Positions 12,677 to 13,913 of a stretch of DNA of 13,913 bases are shown here, piece by piece. The first letter of the stretch is position 1; every line of letters starts with the position of its first letter. A program made the position numbers and the translations under genes. The notes under the pieces were generated by a model. That model saw only the letters and a program-made list of their open reading frames with translations, was not told where the DNA came from and made no database searches. Source of the DNA: Actinomycetota bacterium (GTDB taxonomy: Bacteria > Actinomycetota > Acidimicrobiia > Acidimicrobiales > Ilumatobacteraceae); the NCBI GenBank assembly GCA_018882725.1, contig VERK01000031.1:1-13913 (forward strand), in the 5' to 3' direction.

Positions 12677-13597
12677 ATGCCCACCCTGATCCCGACTCCC
12701 AAGATCTGGATGAACGGAAAGCTCGTCGACTGGGACCAGGCGCAGGTACACGTTCTCACGCACACGCTCCACTACGGCACCGGAGTGTTCGAGGGCATTC
12801 GTGCGTACGAGACGAAGAACGGCACGGCCATCTTCCGCCTCACCGAGCACATCGAGCGCTTGTTCCGCAGTGCGCACATCCTCGGCATGGAGATTCCGTA
12901 CTCGGTTGATGAGTTGATCTCGGCCACCAAGCAAACCGTGGCCAGCACGGGCCTGGCGTCGTGCTACGTGCGCCCGATCGCCTACTACGGCTATGGCGAG
13001 ATGGGTCTCAACACGTTGCCCTGCAAGGTCGACGTGGCCATCGCGTGTTGGCCGTGGGGTGCCTATCTCGGTGACGACGCACTCTCCAAGGGTGTGCGCA
13101 TGAAGATCTCGTCATGGACTCGCCACGATCACAACACCATGCCCCCGGCCGCCAAGACCGTGGGCAACTACGTCAACTCGTCGCTGGCCAAGGTGGAGGC
13201 CCTCAAGGCCGGATACGACGAAGCGATCATGCTCGCGCCCAACGGTTTGGTGGCCGAGTGCACCGGTGAGAACATCTTCGTGAAGCGCAACGGAATCGTG
13301 CTCACGCCGCCGCTGTCGGCTGGAGCTCTCGAGGGCATCACGCAGAACACGGTCATGTCGCTGGCTCGCGATCTCGGTATCGACATGCGCGTCGACAACA
13401 TCGCGCGCAGCGATCTGTACATCGCCGACGAGATCTTCGTGTGTGGCACCGCCGCCGAAGTAAGTGCCGTCAACTCGGTCGACGATCGCAAGGTTCCGTG
13501 CCCGGGTCCGGTCACGACTGAGATCGGTCAGCTGTACGGCAAAGTGGTGCGGGGCGAAGTGGCCAAGTACCAGTCGTGGTGCGAACTCGCCTCGTAA
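12677..13597 (+). CDS. ilvE: Branched-chain amino acid aminotransferase
   Basis: A 306-residue fold-type IV PLP enzyme that interconverts 2-keto acids and leucine, isoleucine or valine using glutamate. The length fits the short bacterial IlvE form (about 305-310) rather than the roughly 360-residue form I associate with mycobacteria and Streptomyces. Key parts are HYGTGVFEGIRAYET (32-46), RLTEHIERL (54-62), the Schiff-base lysine K160 in MPPAAKTVGNYVNS, E194 in AECTGENIF (193-201) and LEGITQNTV (218-226), plus the late DEIFVCGTAAEVSAV (251-265). All PLP-binding elements are intact. A D-amino acid transaminase or aminodeoxychorismate lyase is less likely, given the EGIRAY block and the neighbouring leuB. 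The gene ends in front of an AT-rich gap, convergent with the agmatinase-like gene. Confidence 0.94.
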   Translation: MPTLIPTPKIWMNGKLVDWDQAQVHVLTHTLHYGTGVFEGIRAYETKNGTAIFRLTEHIERLFRSAHILGMEIPYSVDELISATKQTVASTGLASCYVRPIAYYGYGEMGLNTLPCKVDVAIACWPWGAYLGDDALSKGVRMKISSWTRHDHNTMPPAAKTVGNYVNSSLAKVEALKAGYDEAIMLAPNGLVAECTGENIFVKRNGIVLTPPLSAGALEGITQNTVMSLARDLGIDMRVDNIARSDLYIADEIFVCGTAAEVSAVNSVDDRKVPCPGPVTTEIGQLYGKVVRGEVAKYQSWCELAS

Positions 13598-13609
13598 CGA
13601 GCCCCCACC

Positions 13610-13654
13610 CACCGTTGTTTTGGTGAGGATTTTTTACCTGTACGGTCAAATTTT
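13610..13654. terminator. Candidate terminator region between convergent genes
   Basis: This short AT-rich gap holds a weak stem CACC (13610-13613) and GGTG (13622-13625) followed by six Ts at 13630-13635, reading in the ilvE direction. A second stem, TTT-T-ACC / GGT-C-AAA around loop TGTAC (13632-13650), is followed by TTTT. Both stems are short, so efficiency is doubtful. The location between two convergent gene ends is the main argument. Confidence 0.35.
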
Positions 13655-13913
13655 CTAACCAGAAGTCCGTTTGCGAGCGGCCAGACCGGCCAAGCACTCG
13701 AACGCCAGACGATGTGCCACGTTGACGGTGAGTTCGCTCACGTCGTAGGCCGGGGCGACTTCCACGATGTCGATACCCACCACGTCGTGTTCGAGACACA
13801 ACGTTCGCACCATGCGCAGCAGATCGGCCGCGACGATGCCGCCCGGCTCGGGTGTGCCGGTGCCCGGCGCGTAGGCCGGATCGAGACTGTCGACGTCGAT
13901 GGAGATGTAGAGC
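13655..13913 (-). CDS. Agmatinase/arginase-family amidinohydrolase, C-terminal part (partial)
   Basis: The minus-strand frame is open from the right edge to the TAG at 13655-13657, giving 85 C-terminal residues. The ureohydrolase signature LYISIDVDSLDPAYAPGTGT opens the visible part. The two aspartates of IDVDSLD are conserved metal ligands of the binuclear manganese site. They are followed by PEPGG (21-25) and GIDIVEVAPAYD (46-57). The family hydrolyses guanidino compounds to urea: agmatine, arginine, guanidinobutyrate or related substrates. The GTGTPEPGG and EVAPAYD forms favour the agmatinase/guanidinobutyrase branch over true arginase. Substrate-specific loops are outside the window, so no symbol is given. 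The gene is convergent with ilvE, 57 bases apart. Confidence 0.88.
   Translation of the reverse strand, partial: LYISIDVDSLDPAYAPGTGTPEPGGIVAADLLRMVRTLCLEHDVVGIDIVEVAPAYDVSELTVNVAHRLAFECLAGLAARKRTSG

Noticed and set aside
12619..12909. A possible leader peptide or separate gene before ilvE
   Set aside because: The frame starts with GTG at 12619, has no run of Leu, Ile or Val codons as an attenuator peptide would, and continues as an out-of-frame shadow of ilvE.

Overview
The window is a GC-rich, gene-dense chromosomal segment that looks actinobacterial. The strongest pointer is the divergent pair of leuCD and an IclR-type regulator of the NdgR/LtbR kind, with a match between them to the actinobacterial LtbR operator as I remember it. 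The leucine 3-isopropylmalate dehydrogenase is also of the form I recall from mycobacteria. Several starts are apparently leaderless: a TANNNT box lies 7-11 bases before the start codon with no Shine-Dalgarno sequence. An Acidimicrobiia-like (Ilumatobacter-type) host would fit the codon style, but that placement is only an impression. No gene-free stretch exceeds 100 bases. I see no tRNA, rRNA, CRISPR array, insertion sequence or phage gene.

Layout. (1) Bases 1-3169, plus strand: the end of an acyl-CoA-dehydrogenase-like flavoprotein, then an ABC importer of the sulfonate/nitrate/taurine class (ATPase, Tat-exported lipoprotein binding protein, permease). Start/stop overlaps and one short gap suggest one transcription unit, probably for uptake and oxidative use of a small organosulfur or similar compound. 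(2) 3218-4504, plus: a DEAD-box RNA helicase, convergent with the leucine genes. (3) 4515-6538, minus: leuC-leuD, divergent from (4) the regulator gene at 6608-7258. A short acidic hypothetical protein follows at 7299-7811. (5) 7786-11507, minus: greA, an alpha/beta hydrolase, an ABC1/UbiB-family kinase and a tandem-FKBP lipoprotein, tightly packed, with the first three joined by GTGA overlaps. (6) 11597-13597, plus: leuB then ilvE. (7) 13655 to the edge, minus: the C-terminal end of an agmatinase/arginase-family enzyme.

The metabolic theme from 4.5 to 13.6 kb is branched-chain amino acid synthesis. LeuCD isomerises isopropylmalate, LeuB oxidises it, and IlvE carries out the final transamination. 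The regulator probably controls leuCD and itself through the 12-base site at 6581-6592. I see no second copy of that site before leuB or ilvE.

Most of the window is ordinary core metabolism and I do not claim a new system. The items most worth a second look are the leuC-regulator intergenic region, the regulator's shortened effector domain, the greA-hydrolase-kinase-FKBP operon (where a stop codon forms part of the next gene's likely promoter), and the flavoprotein-linked importer.
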